Of a DNA stretch of 64,000 nt, positions 26,001 through 37,129 are shown piece by piece. Source of the DNA: Caenorhabditis remanei. Taxonomy: Eukaryota; Nematoda; Chromadorea; Rhabditida; Rhabditidae. The stretch is from NCBI RefSeq assembly GCF_010183535.1, contig NC_071329.1, positions 3,410,001 to 3,474,000 of the forward strand. Direction: 5' to 3'. Made by a program: the position numbers and the translations under genes. Below the pieces are notes generated by a model that did not search any database, was not told where the DNA came from, and saw only the letters and a list, made by a program, of their open reading frames with translations. Within the stretch, counting starts at the first letter, position 1. Every line of letters starts with the position of its first letter.

Positions 26001-27185
26001 TCAAAAGTATATTAAGCAAAATAGTGCGATTTTTGAGCTGTCCCCTTAAAATGACCATAACTCTCTAGGGAGTGTCCGTACAAAAAAGTTGTCAACTACA
26101 AAAATGGAGATCTACCTTTGATTTGTATGATCCATTAAAAATCTACTTGATGGGACAATAAGTATAACCATGACACACTCTCAAAGTCGGATCTTTTCAA
26201 CTGAAAAAAGCAAAACTTAATATACTTTTGAGCGATACTGCAGATCACAAGTGGGATACAAGCTTACGTAATGTTTGATAGTAGAGAAAAGTGGCGATGG
26301 CGAAGCTGAGGGTTACGAATAGAAAAATGACAAGTGTGGTGAGCAACACGCAGCCTTTCGAACTGCCAGCCGCCTCTTTTGACCGGCTTGACGGGGGTTG
26401 ACCTGTATCACGCAACAATGAGGACGTCGCTTGTTTTCCCTCTTCGAGAGATACGCCATTCTGAAAAAAAGATAATTGGGCGGGTAATTAGGCAATTAAT
26501 TAGGAAGAGTACCTCCACAGAATAGGCTAGTGAGTTTTGGTTTTTTAGAACTCTATAAACCTTAGCCATTGAACTAAGAGACGAAAAAAGTGTTTGGTAT
26601 GTGTAGAGTCTGATTATTCAAATTCCACTCGGATTAAACCAGATTGCTACAATTCCAGAAATCTTCTGTTTTGTATGTGCCTTTAGTCATATTGTGTGTT
26701 GATAGTGGAAATACAATTTTTGAGATTCCGAAAGATTGGCTTATCATGGGATATGGATTTGGATAGATGGGAGGAGGACAGAGTACGGGCAGAGAGAGAG
26801 AGAGAGATACAAGACGCAGAGAAGCTAGAGAGTCTGACTGTCTGCGCTCTCTTCCTCTCTACTCAAACTTCAAACGTCTATAACTTTTGAGCATCAAGAG
26901 ATATCAAAAAGGTGCCAAATAAGAAAATATGTAAAATTTTATGCTCTATAAAATAGTAATTTTAAAATTTTAAATATCATTAGTTCTCGATGAGATAACT
27001 GCACATAACTGTCGCTTGGAGGAAAGGAGAGAGGGCAATGGCGCAGACAGTCAGACACTCTAGCTTCTCTGCGTCTCTCACCGCTGTATCTTCAGCTTAC
27101 TGGTTCACTAGTTAATACGAACTTGATAACTCTCACAGCCCACCCTCGAGAGACGCAGAGAAGGTAGAGCATCTGACTATCTGCG

Positions 27186-27234
<49 letters not shown>

Positions 27235-27569
27235 ATTTCCCTCTTTAAGACCTGTTATCTCTGCGAAAATAATTGATATTGAAATGTTTTTAAATGGAAA
27301 ATCATAGAGCATAAAATTTTACATATTTTGCTAGTTGAGCATTCATTGATAGGACAAACGGCTCAAAAGTTATAAGCGTTAAAAGTTGAAGGGAGGGGCG
27401 CAGACAGTCAGACACTCTAGCTTCTCTGCGTCTCTCACAACATTTTTTCAACTCTTACCGAAAACGACTGTATCGGCGTGTCTTCCGACGGTAATAACGG
27501 ATTCAGTGAACTGTAGGAACGCATCTCATGCGATAAGCTTCTCTGTAGTTTTTCCAGTAACCTGGTCAT
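17010..27569 (-). CDS. nep-26: Neprilysin (M13) zinc metalloprotease, type II membrane protein
   Basis: Thirteen exons on minus: 27459-27569, 26268-26460, 25503-25706, 23967-24301, 23687-23920, 23564-23632, 22624-22983, 21138-21538, 19863-19930, 18221-18342, 18101-18169, 17900-18054 and 17010-17109. They sum to 2421 nt, exactly 806 codons plus stop. A cytosolic tail (1-72) precedes one membrane segment (about 73-98), then a large ectodomain. CDNFYQFACGGW marks the M13 N-terminal domain. HEFTH (649-653) holds the zinc histidines and catalytic Glu650; ENIAD (709-713) supplies the third ligand; the chain ends KCTIW, the family's CxxW. The family cleaves extracellular peptides. Substrate-binding NAYY is not canonical here (AHNYERN). 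CCAG nine bases before the ATG could be a trans-splice or cis-splice site. The nep-26 name rests on recalled synteny with clpp-1, mdt-22 and vha-9. Confidence 0.88.
17150..17890. repeat. Tandem repeat, about 220-bp unit, in the last neprilysin intron
   Basis: About three tandem units each carry GACGCAGAGAAGCTAG, GTCTAGTTGTCTGC, CTTGTATCTCCTTGCC and TTTTTGTAGTTGACAA. The array fills most of the intron between the last two coding exons (17110-17899). Confidence 0.7.
18423..19697. repeat. Intron with degenerate TGGCCTAACTT motif
   Basis: Within the neprilysin intron (18343-19862), the words GGCCTAACTT and CCTAACTTTC recur many times between about 18780 and 19290 in a diverged background. A short GGAAGTC-type fragment lies near 19138-19180. 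No exon is apparent. Confidence 0.4.
19975..20500. repeat. Left inverted-repeat arm flanking a neprilysin exon
   Basis: This intron block is matched in inverse orientation by 21555-22015 on the other side of the 401-nt exon at 21138-21538. Shared words include AATAGCCAATAAGATATAAG, GAGCTCTACAGTTTTGTAG and CGAGAAACTTTGACAGCG. Confidence 0.65.
21555..22015. repeat. Right inverted-repeat arm flanking a neprilysin exon
   Basis: Inverse counterpart of 19975-20500, on the upstream side of exon 21138-21538. It contains a GACGCAGAGAAGCTAGAG unit at about 21900-21917. Confidence 0.65.
22016..22560. repeat. GACGCAGAG-family repeats in a neprilysin intron
   Basis: Copies of the GACGCAGAGAAGCTAGAG family in both orientations (near 22130, 22240, 22440), with the usual companion words TTGTCAACTAACAAAATG and TTATGCTCTATAA-like. 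Confidence 0.55.
23067..23232. repeat. GGAAGTC element copies within a neprilysin intron
   Basis: Two short tandem copies (23067-23115 and 23129-23232), each bounded by CAGAGTT and AACTCTG. Both are followed by CTGTGTGTATAT, so the pair probably arose by duplication after insertion. Both orientations of the heptamer are present. Confidence 0.6.
23240..23560. repeat. Low-complexity TGTCCGGATGTCC/TGTCTG stretch
   Basis: Degenerate repeats of TGTCCGGATGTC, TGTCTGTCTG and TTTCTTGA(G/A)GGAAAA fill the intron up to the exon at 23564. A related stretch lies near 54410-54460. The open frames here are repeat-derived. Confidence 0.5.
24406..24613. mobile_element. CTAGGGAAGG hairpin, short copy
   Basis: Ends CTAGGGAAGGCCCTC / GAGGGCCTTCCCTAG. 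Interior words GGAAAGCTGAGAAAACGC and TCGAGAAAAACGAGGTC match the 8833-9457 family. It sits in the neprilysin intron between exons at 23967-24301 and 25503-25706. Confidence 0.7.
25725..26235. repeat. Long inverted repeat in a neprilysin intron
   Basis: Arms share GGTAGAGCTCCATTTTTGTA, GTTGACAACTTTTTTGTACG and AAAATCTACTTGATGGGAC in inverse orientation, with a GTACCGCTCAAAAGTATAT word in the centre. It belongs to the dispersed TTTTTGTAGTTGACAACTTT family also at 35630-36450 and 43110-44240. Confidence 0.6.
26800..27450. repeat. GACGCAGAG-family array in the first neprilysin intron
   Basis: Four GACGCAGAGAAGCTAGAG-type units in alternating orientation (near 26815, 27050, 27150, 27410). An uninterrupted TC dinucleotide tract of about 44 bases lies at 27188-27231. 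Confidence 0.65.
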
Positions 27570-28119
27570 TTTTTTTTGCTGGAATTTTAGTTATAGAAGA
27601 TTCCAGAAGGGAAAAAAACGATATATGATGAAAGATCAAGGGGGAAAAGAGATAAACTGATGACGACACAAGAGAAAATCTGCAGGAAGACATACGTGAG
27701 AGAGATAAGAAAGATGTATGTGTTGCAAAGTGGAGTGTACGATGTGTAATACGGAAAAATGTGTGGATTTTCATTTTTTGAAAGAAAATGAACGACGAAA
27801 TGCACGTGGGGTGACTCAGCTGATCAGCCTGCCTTAATGATTTCTAGGTCACACCCATTCAAGTTTTGAATGAAAGGGGAGAGGGGGGAGGCAATAAGTT
27901 AATGATTTATGTGATATGTACGCGTAGAAATGGTTGATTGTCTTATCTGAAAGGGTAATAAAAGTTTGACAGGGAAGTGGTTTTGATAGGTTTGACAGGA
28001 CTTCACGACTAGAGGCGTACTGTACTGCCCGACACTTGTAGTTTTCAGATGAAAAATGATCAACTCCAAAAAAATGTTTCGAAAATCTCTAACTTTTCTT
28101 TAAAATATACCTGATCTGA

Positions 28120-28736
28120 CAAGGGAGTGTTCCAGACGTAACTCGGCCTTTCAAATTGGCTCATATCTTATAAGGTACTTTTGAACACGCTGATTCCGAA
28201 TATGGAATCCAATTTTGCAGAACGCTTCACTGAACTGAGATATATGCATTTTAAGCCATTTCCAGTGCAAAAATTGCATTTTTCGAGTGACTTAAAATCA
28301 ATTTTAGACCCAATTTTTTTTAAAAATTTTTTCTTTGTAATACGTGTAAATAAAGGTTAAAAAGCACATTAGGAATGCTTACTGGTTAAAAAAAATTCAA
28401 AAAAAGTTTTATCACAACTGTCCAAATGTCAAAAATGAAAGGGAGACAATTTTTTCGTCTGAAAAGTTTATCCACAGAAAACGCTGCTAATGTGCTTTTT
28501 CAACCTTTGTTTACACGTATTACAAAGAAAAAATTGGAAAAATTGGGTCTAAAATTGATTTTAAGTCACTCGAAAAATGCAATTTTGGCACTGGAAATGG
28601 CTTAAAATGCATATATCTCAGTTCAGTGAAGCGTTCTGCAAAATTGGATTCCATATTCGGAATCAGCGTGTTGAGAAGTACTAAAAAGGATATGAGCCAA
28701 TTTGAAAGGCCGAGTTACGTCTGGAACACTCCCTAG
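28120..28736. mobile_element. 617-bp hairpin, CAAGGGAGTG ends, TGA duplication
   Basis: Arms of about 240 bp (ending GTGTTCCAGACGTAACTCGG) are close inverses around an AT-rich core. TGA lies at 28117-28119 and 28737-28739. Arm words include GCTTCACTGAACTGAGATAT and CACTCGAAAAATGCAATTTT in inverse orientation. Confidence 0.72.
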
Positions 28737-28739
28737 TGA

Positions 28740-30430
28740 GCTGACACTGTTTAGCAACTGCTAGCTACCGTAAACTGGATTACTGTAGTTTTCGCGGTGA
28801 GAAAACTACAGTAATCCAGTTTTTTTTTTCATTTCACAAATATCGTTTTTATAGAAAACGGTTATTTGAAAAGTTTCAAAAACCTGTAACTTTCTTCGTT
28901 TTGGATAATTTCAGAATTTTTTTGGCTTGAATTAAAAAATATATTGGCCCCTGTCTAGTAAAAATAGAACTGTGCTATTGGACACTGTTTAATAACTCCT
29001 AGCTACAGCAAACTGGGTTACAGTAGTTTCCTAGAATGTTTATTTTTTCTAATTAAGTATCATTTGGCCTTAGAACACTAATACGTGTTACTGTAAAAAT
29101 TTTCAGGTTACCAGATCAGCTACAGGAACGTAAACGTCGGGATCGTGTGCTGGTATTTTAAATACCGTAACTTAGTTCATAAAAAAGTGAGACAGTTTCA
29201 AAACTATACAAAAAGTTAGAGCCTAGCCAAAACCAAATCTATTTTCACCCCGGTCCTTTAAAAAAAATTTGTTAAAAATGAGTACCCATTTTTTGATCCG
29301 TGCCGGTCCGACAAATCTGGTTATAGTATTGTAGTTAGTTACCAAAGAAAATTCCAGGTCTTACAGAGGATTCTTAGGTAAAACTTATAAAAATTCTAAA
29401 AACTTTGAGTGAGATTTTCCTTCATTTTAAAGGTCCCTACTAACCTAATGATGTTTTATTTTCCCTTTTTGTCTAGACCATATTGCTCACTGAGCATTCA
29501 ACTTTTAAAAACAATATCCCAATTCCCCCCTTCCATATTTCCCTTTGTATAGAGATCAGTCGCGTGGGTTACTTGGTTTATTCAATCAATTTGATTTAAA
29601 CAATTGGATAAACTAGAGAGGGTCATGACACTTCTCTCTAGTTAGAAGAAAGGGGTGAGGAATAATTGGTATTTGGTGAGTAATATGCAAAGTGAATCAA
29701 CTTTTGATTTGTATATTATATGGGCATACCCTATTTTTACACTGGACACTATGTTTTTATTATTAAAAAGAGTAAATGTAGGAGTTTGATATAGATTATT
29801 GGATTGTCTGGCGAGGGGAGAATAGAGAAAACAGGGATTCCGGTTCCAGTTGGCACGTGTAATAAGTTAGTTTTTCAAAAATATTAATTTTTGTATTAAT
29901 TTTTGAATTCAGCGTGTCAAGAGCTTTCAGAAAAGTATAATCATGCCGGGGTTGGAAAAAATCGGGTCTTGACGCAAAAATCGTCGATTTTCGGGTTACT
30001 GTAGTTTTCGTGGTGAGACCCTTTCCGCTACAAATCTAAGCTTGTGGGTACTTTTCTGAAAGGTGAAAACTTGGTGAATCGATTCGTACAGGTTTAGAAC
30101 GATTTGACCAAAAATCACCAAGTTATAATGAAAAATGTAATTCAGAATATTGTGGTTGCTGTAGTCGTCGTGACGAGACCCAATTTCCTACAAACCTAGG
30201 CATGATTATACTTTTCTGATAGCAGAGAACCCGGTTATTCTGAGAATGTTATTTTTAATCAGTTTAAGCCAAAAATAACAAAATTACGACTAATTTTTTT
30301 TGGGATTTTCGAAAAATTTCGAAAATTTATAGCTCACTCAATTTTTCTTATTTTTAGCTGATTTTCAGTTTTTCTGAAAGCTCACGACATGCTGAATTCA
30401 ACAAATTCAAAAATTTTGAAAATCCAAATT
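28740..30430. other. Upstream of neprilysin, no gene seen
   Basis: AT-rich sequence with GGTTACTGTAGTTTTCG(C/T)GGTGAGA-type words (about 28780, 29995, 30160) that occur widely in Caenorhabditis intergenic DNA. No exon is supported. Confidence 0.4.
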
Positions 30431-30434
30431 TTCC

Positions 30435-30760
30435 AGGCGAAACGGCCTAAACGGGCCAGCGCGTAACTCGCTTAAATTGCAATCTTATGAGCTCAAAAAT
30501 ATACCAAAATGTAGGTCTCGACGAGTTCTATATCCGTGACATACTACGGGCCGGATGGCTATTCGTTAATGTGCCGCGGGCCGGGCTAGAATGGTTTTTT
30601 GGCACTTTTTCCCGGCCCGCGGCACATTAACAAATAACCATCCGCCCTGTAATAGCTCACGAAGATAGAACTCGTTGAGATCTACATTTTGGTATATTTT
30701 TCAGCTCATAAAACTCAGTTTGAAGCGAGTTACACTACTAGCCGGATGGCAGATCGTTAA
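30435..30760. repeat. CGGGCCGG palindromic element copy
   Basis: Same conserved words as 3605-3952 (GGATGGCTATTCGTTAATG and TGTAGGTCTCGACGAG). A partial third repeat unit follows to about 30830. Confidence 0.55.
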
Positions 30761-30942
30761 TGCGCCGCGGGTTGGGAAAAAATGGCAAAAAAAAACGCAA
30801 AAATGATTTTTAAAGCGGCACATTAACGGCGAAGGGCGATTCTGGAAAAGCAGTCATGATTGAAATACATTGACAAAAATACAATGACCAAATTGAAACA
30901 CACTCCGCTCCATCCTGTTTGTCAGTGTAACTTGGTCCCTGT

Positions 30943-31337
30943 AGCAGAGTTACATGGAAGTGAAAATTTCTGTCGGAAGTGATGTTCCTCATCCGGATGT
31001 CGGAAGTCGGAAGTCGGAATGACATTTTCTTATCCGGAAGTCGGAAGTGAAAAAAACGCCCGGAAGTCGGATGTCGGAATTAGATTTTTTTTTCGCAAAT
31101 ATTCAAAAACTCCAACAGAAAAATCATAAAATTGCCGAAAATCAGATGAAAATTAGTTTTTGACTGAAGAAAAGCCTGTTTTCTGTCCTTTTGGACCAGT
31201 TTTCCTTGTATTTCTGCAAAATTTACTGTTCCTAAATTCCACAGTTATGGAATGACGGAAGTCGGAAGTAAAACTCCTTATCCGGAAGTCGGAAGCCGGA
31301 AGTCGGAAGCCGGAAGTCGGAATTCCGCGCAACTCTG
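30943..31337. mobile_element. GGAAGTC element with a unique central insert
   Basis: Starts CAGAGTTACATGGAAG and ends TTCCGCGCAACTCTG. GGAAGTC blocks at both ends are separated by about 160 bp of AT-rich unique sequence, unlike the other copies. Confidence 0.65.
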
Positions 31338-31418
31338 TACCGTACTATAAAATCATGAGTAATCAACCACTATTTCCAAAAAAATTAAGTTCAAGTGTTC
31401 CACTACAAATGTACAAAC

Positions 31419-31454
31419 CGGTGAGGGATGATCAGGTTCATCCCTCTCGTCCAT
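31419..31454 (-). CDS. Candidate 5' coding exon of the neprilysin gene
   Basis: A 36-nt open stretch starts with ATG and reads MDERDEPDHPSP, ending at a GTTTGT donor in phase 0. Spliced to the CCAG acceptor at 27579-27580, it would join in frame (adding QKK) to the neprilysin start, giving an 821-residue form. The acidic peptide fits a cytosolic tail. The open frame continues upstream of the ATG. The evidence is phase, a plausible donor and composition only. Confidence 0.35.
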
Positions 31455-31880
31455 CTCTTGTGAGTCATTCGCCAAATTAAGTGAATGTTGAAACATGATA
31501 TCATTGGTTTAAGCATTTTTCCAAAATGATATCACTTTTCTATAGAATCGAATGTGGACTGAAAAAAAATTACAGAAAACATATATAATTACCACCCCTC
31601 CCAGGCTTTTGTTTTCGTGTTGTTGGTTGGTGGGTTCTAATCAATTTCAATTTTTTTTTGGTTAAGGGAACAGAATACGTGAGAAACCGCGAAAACCAAG
31701 ATGATTTTCCATATCAAAAACTATAAAAAGAAAAGAAAAAAGAGATCGTTAGCCAACAATATAATGTACCTGATATGGTTCACTGAGCGGAAAAAAATCT
31801 TGGTGACGCTTTTCACGGGTGGAGATTTGGTATTTTGAGAAATTCCAAGAATAGAAAAAGAATGAGATCATATTATCATA

Positions 31881-31966
31881 ACACGTTGTTTACAATCGCG
31901 CTCTACCGAAACCAAAGAAAATTGTGTGCGAGGGCATTTCGGTGGAGCGCAGTTGTAAGATCTGTA
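31881..31966. repeat. Short inverted repeat with GCGCTCTACCGAAA arms
   Basis: Arms ACAATCGCGCTCTACCGAAA and inverse TTTCGGTGGAGCGCAGTTGT. A second copy is at about 51672-51785. Confidence 0.55.
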
Positions 31967-32559
31967 CAAAGCTAATACAGTGGTAAATACAAGACTACTG
32001 ATTTTGTAATGTTGCCGCACTGTCAATTTTGAAAATTTATAATCACGAACTTAGCGGAACTCGAGTTATGCAGGTGTTTAGTATAAATGGTAAAATCGCT
32101 AAAAATGGGCGGGGCCTCGCTTCTAGAAAAATCGTATTTACAGTCAGGGACTAGTTAGATTTTGGGATTTCTAGGCCACGAGCCAAAAACTGAAATTCAA
32201 ACAAAAAACGGGGTTTTGCGAAAAACATGGACCGGAAATCATAGATTTTGGAATGCGTGGCCATTGAGTCGGGGACTAGGTTCCTCAGATTTGTGTTTTC
32301 TAGGCCACGTACGTGTTCACGACTAAAATAACAACTGTACCCAAAAAACTTGAAAATTTTTGAAAATTTTCGAAAAAAAATGTTCCAAGAATATTCCCTC
32401 GAGTGAGTTAATCGTGAAATTTATATGCGCCTAAATTTAGGCATCGCTGTGCATTTTGTTGGTGAAATTCGAAACAAATGGTGTTTCCGTTCCGTGGAAA
32501 GGGGGGGGGAAGGGAAAAGAAAGAGGATGGGGGTCAGAACACAAAAATGTTTCAAGGCA

Positions 32560-34010
32560 AGAATTGGTGGCCTAGAAGCTGGGAGTTAGGCCATCAGAGG
32601 GAATCCTGAGATTCTAAGTTCGGCCACCATGAGATTTTTAGGCCACGAGCTTGAGACACTGAGATTTTCAGTGATTTGGCTTGAGAGAAGTGTGATGGCC
32701 TAACTTTTTCATTTCTAGGCCACCACGTGGATTTCTCCGATTTTGCATTTCTTTGGTTTTCTGGGATTCCTAGTCCATGGATTCCTAGGCCATGGCTAGG
32801 AGATAGTTGAGTTTCATAGGGTGGCCGAACACTCCAAAGTTAGGCCACCATGAGATTTCTAGGCCACGACATCTAGAAACTGATAGTGAGAGTGTCAGTG
32901 GTTTAACTTTTGCATTGTCTGAGATAACAGCATCAAAATTTTGCTATGTGGACTAACTTTGGAGCTTTGGGGGATTCTAGGCCACCACCTGAATTTCTAG
33001 GTCATCAAAATTTCACCGTATTACGCTATCATAGGCTTATTGGTGACTTGCGAAATAACAAATTTTGAATTGCTGGGATTCCTAGGTCATGGTTCGGTTT
33101 TCTAGGCCATGTTAAAGTTTTTAAGTTTTATGTCATGGGGTTTCTAGTCCATGGCTTTGGTTTTTTAGGCCACTGACTTTTTTTTTTCAAGAACCTGACA
33201 TATTGAGCCATGACTTTGAGCCTACTATTTGGACCTAATTTTTCGGTTTAGGGTTTCTAGGTCAAAATTTTTTTGAAAATTCTGAGAATAACAAATGTGG
33301 TCTCCGTGATTTTTCTTTTTTTTCTACAATTTATATGACGCTCTGATTCTTGACACTTGACATCATTTATACGCATAAACTTTAAAAGCGTTAAAAAAAG
33401 GCTGCCCGTAGATTTCCGATTGAATATTTAACATTTTCCTTTCGAAAATCTCAATGTCACACTAAGTTTGTATGCTTCCTGGTCTCTAAATAAGAATCTC
33501 ATGAATTGACAATAGAGGGAAAGCGTGGGCAAGTATAGAGGGGGATATAATTGACAATTGGAAGACAAAGAATAAGGAAAGAAAGATCTGGAAGTGACAA
33601 GTTTTGCAAGGAGAGAAACTTTTGGATTTTTGAAAAATATACATTTTGGAGAGTCGTCTGCTTGATAAGATGATCAGAGACTAGGGGGTGGTCTTGGTTT
33701 TGCATGGCCGTGGCCTAGAAAACTCAGATTTTTTTGGAAGTTAGGCGATGGTAATCGATTTTGAACTGATTAGATTTTCTAGGATTCCTAGGCCATGATT
33801 TTGGTTTTCTAGGTCATGTTGTGAGTTTTTTTTGTTGTATTTTTGCGTTTCTGATCGAAGGAATTCTTCGGAAATATGACAACCTCAATTTTCTGAAAAT
33901 TCCCATTATGACCCATTATGATTACAATTAGATTCAATAAAAGTCAGAATCTAGATGGCATCAGAACACAGAATTTTAGAGTTTTCAGATTCTTAGGTTT
34001 CGATTTCTCG
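32560..34010. repeat. Degenerate GGCCTAGAAA / TTAGGCCA motif region
   Basis: The words TGGCCTAGAAA, TTAGGCCACC and TTCTAGGCCA recur dozens of times without a fixed period, on both strands. The same words occur near 16970, 42850, 43020, 43440, 44480 and 45640. No gene is seen. Confidence 0.45.
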
Positions 34011-34019
34011 GATGTTGCA

Positions 34020-35091
34020 GGTAGCCAGATTTCCTGGTTTTTGAAAAAAAGAAAAAGAAGTCGCGCTCTAGTAAATCAAACTCATGGACTAGAAACCCAA
34101 ATCTGACCTAAAACTTAAAAACTCCCAGCATTTCCTAAAAAGCTCCGAAAAAACTTAAAATGGCCTGGATAATGACCTAGGAATCTCAGAAACCCAAAGA
34201 AATCCAAAATCGGACATTTCGCAAGAAACCAGTAATAAAGAAACCTACAGTAAAACTTAGATGGCCTAGAAATCCAGGTGGTGACCTAGAAACCCCTGTC
34301 GCCCAAAAGTTAAGCCGTCTATAACAAATCCACTAACCCCAACACCAGCGCTCAATGACAAGCAAAATTAGATTCTGACCAAAACTAAAAATGATTAAAA
34401 ACGCATGAAATCACAGCAAATTGGTCAAAATGACGAATTTCTGGAACTCCAGGAATCTATGTTCGGTCATTCTCCATAAAAACTAAAGTAGTATCCCCCA
34501 ACTCCAAAAAAAGTGAAGAAGATACCAAGAGGGCACTTAAAATGGGGTGGGAGCCAGATTTCCTGGTTTTTGAAAAAAAAGAAGAGCCGTGGCCTAGAAA
34601 ACCAAACTCATGGACTAGGAACCCAAAAATGAAAAAAAAAATTGTGACTCACAGAATGACCTTAAATGCTCCGAAAAAAACTTAAAATGGCCTGGATAAT
34701 GACCTAGGAATCCCAGAAAACCAAAGAAATTCAAAATAGGTTGTTTTCCCCAGTACCGTAAAAGCCTATGATAGCGTAAAACGCTAAAATCTTTATGACC
34801 TAGAAATCCAGGTGGTGGCCTAGAAACCCCCAACGCCGGAAAGTTAAGCTAGTCTTTGACAAATCCACTAACCCCAACATTAGTACTCAATGATAAGCAC
34901 AATTAGATTCTGACCAAAACTAAAAATGATTAAAAACGCTCGAAATCACAGCAAATTGGTCAAAATGACGAATTTCTGGAACTCCAGGAATCTATGTTCG
35001 GTCATTCTCCATAAAAACTAAAGTAGTATCCCCCAACTCCAAAAAAAAAGTGAAGAAGATACCAAGAGGGCACTTAAAATGGGGTGGGAGG
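34020..35091. repeat. Tandem duplication, about 535-bp unit, two copies
   Basis: 34020-34550 and 34552-35091 are close copies. Both contain GCCAGATTTCCTGGTTTTTG, CTCATGGACTAG, CCACTAACCCCAACA and CATTCTCCATAAAAACTAAA in the same order. High similarity indicates a recent event. Confidence 0.75.
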
Positions 35092-35629
35092 AGCACGGAA
35101 CATGACACTCTATCTCGTGGGGCAAAGCAGAAATGGGGGGGGGGGAGGATATCCAATAAATTGGACCTTTTATTTTATTTTCTACGTATTTTGTCTCGTG
35201 TCGCGCTCGGTTGGCTACTACTATTCATTCCCCCCCCCCTTTCACAAATTGCTTTGTCATTGGGAGATGGGAGGTCTTCTGGTCTTCTCACTGGAAGAAA
35301 TGAGGAAGGATTCCCGACCAATTAGGTAGGGAGATGGATACCACCGAAATGAGAAATGAATTGACGTCAAGGGATCGGGGAAATAAAAAAAACAAGAAGA
35401 TAAAAATGGAATATATAAATAAAATGGAGAATATTGGGTTTCAGATGGATGAGAAGGGAGACAACAAAAAAGGTAATGTTGGATCCGGGAGGTCGAATGT
35501 CTAGGCCAAGGTTTACTAAAAATGAGTCACCACATTTTTGTACAATTTCCTCTTAGTGGGTTATGGAAATTGAAAAAAGTGCAACTTTTTTTTTTCAAAA
35601 AAATCAGAAAATCCCCCAGCTTTGACATA

Positions 35630-36450
35630 TTGTAACTTTTTCAGATGTTATCCAATTTTATTGATTTTTATTGCATTTTGAAGATCTAACCTAGCTCTCC
35701 ATTTTTGTAGTTGACAACTTTTTTGTACGGGCGGTCCCTAGAGAGATATTGCTTGGGGGAGTACGGTAGGTATAGTGCGCGTCCACCGGTAGTCACCGTG
35801 CTTCAAGACGGCGCAACTCTTTAGGAAACGCTTTTACCTAAAAATTGTAAACTACAAAAATGGAGATATAAATTTGTTCTATAGAATGAACTAAAAATCA
35901 ACAAATTGGAGTAAAAACTGACTATGTGGCAAATGTTAAAAAATTGGAAAAAAAAATTTCGAAGGTTTTTTGCCAAAGAAGCTCCTAACTTTGACATGAT
36001 GTAACTCTTTTAGTTTTTGTCCGATTTTGTTGATTTTTAGCGCATTTTAAAGATCGAATCTAGTTCTTTATTTTTGTAGTTGACAACTTTTTTGTACGGG
36101 CGCTCTCTGAAGAGATATGGGTTGGGGGAGTGCGGTAGGCAAGGCTGTCGCACGGCCGGCCGCGGCCCTCGGCTTTCAGGGCCGTCGCGGCCGCGGATTA
36201 ACCAAATGGGCTGAATTTTTGCATATCGACTAATCTTTTGGTCCTCTACAAGGCCGCCTGAAGAAGCGAAAATTTTCCATGGCTGGGAACTGAGATATAA
36301 AATCGCCCCACGGCCTTTTTGACAGCCTTGGCGGTAGGGCTCCGCGGGCACAGGTCGCTATGCTTCAAAGCGCTGTAACTCGGCAGGGACCGCCTGTACA
36401 AAAAAGTTGTCAACTGCAAAAATGGAGTTCTAGATTTGATTCCCATGGTC
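35630..36450. repeat. Composite inverted repeats (TTTTTGTAGTTGACAACTTT family)
   Basis: Several arms of the family, with GTACGGGCG(G/C)TC and TATGGG(T)TGGGGGAG(T) words, one of which is interrupted by the element at 36140-36330. Confidence 0.55.
36140..36330. mobile_element. CGGCCG element inserted in an older repeat
   Basis: Ends CAAGGCTGTC / GACAGCCTTG enclose CGGCCGGCCGCGGCCC-type repeats and an AT-rich remainder. GCGGTAGG lies at 36132-36139 and 36331-36338. The paralogous uninterrupted site (GTACGGTAGGTA near 35762) supports a true insertion. A relative is at about 62389-62590. Confidence 0.7.
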
Positions 36451-37129
36451 TAACTTTTCAAACTCTCCAAAAAAGTATATCAAAAGATATTTCCAACAAG
36501 AACCCCATGACCTACTCCTGACCCTGTTTACCTCAATTGAAGAGTCTAAATTTGACTAACACACATCTACGTCACTACACTCAAAAATAGACATAGGTAC
36601 CCCTAATTCCTTTCTAGAACACCAAAAACCGTATCCTACAAAATATCACATTTTATTATTTTTTTTTTGAAAATCACTTTTGAAAACGTTCTAAATAAAA
36701 AAATACTGAAAACCCAAAAGTGAACTTTCGATTTGAATGAAAACAAAGAAGAGAAGGAGGCAGGCGCGTCAAATAAAAAAAACATTTCCGGGTCAGTTTT
36801 TTGCAATTTTTGACAAGATTGACGAGGAGTTTGGTATATTTTTTGGAGAGTTTGAAGAGTTAGTCCTTGCATTCAAAAAAAAGTAAAACTTATTTTACTT
36901 CGTGTCTGAGCATTCTCGAAATAAGTTAAGTGGCCTAGAAATTTCATTCGTGGAAAATTAGGTCACCGAAATTTTTAATGGGGGGGTGATCCTAAATGTT
37001 AAGTGTAAAGCAGTACGTCAAAACTCGAAAACTATTTTGCGAGATCGGACTTCACGGTTCCCCTAACTGTCCCAATGTCTCAAAATTTTGATATGTTATA
37101 GAGCAAGTCTTGATCTCCATTTTTGTAAT

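Noticed and set aside
31400..31480. CRISPR-like or prokaryotic features
   Set aside because: The spliced genes and trans-splice sites are clearly eukaryotic; the regular repeats are minisatellites without unique spacers.
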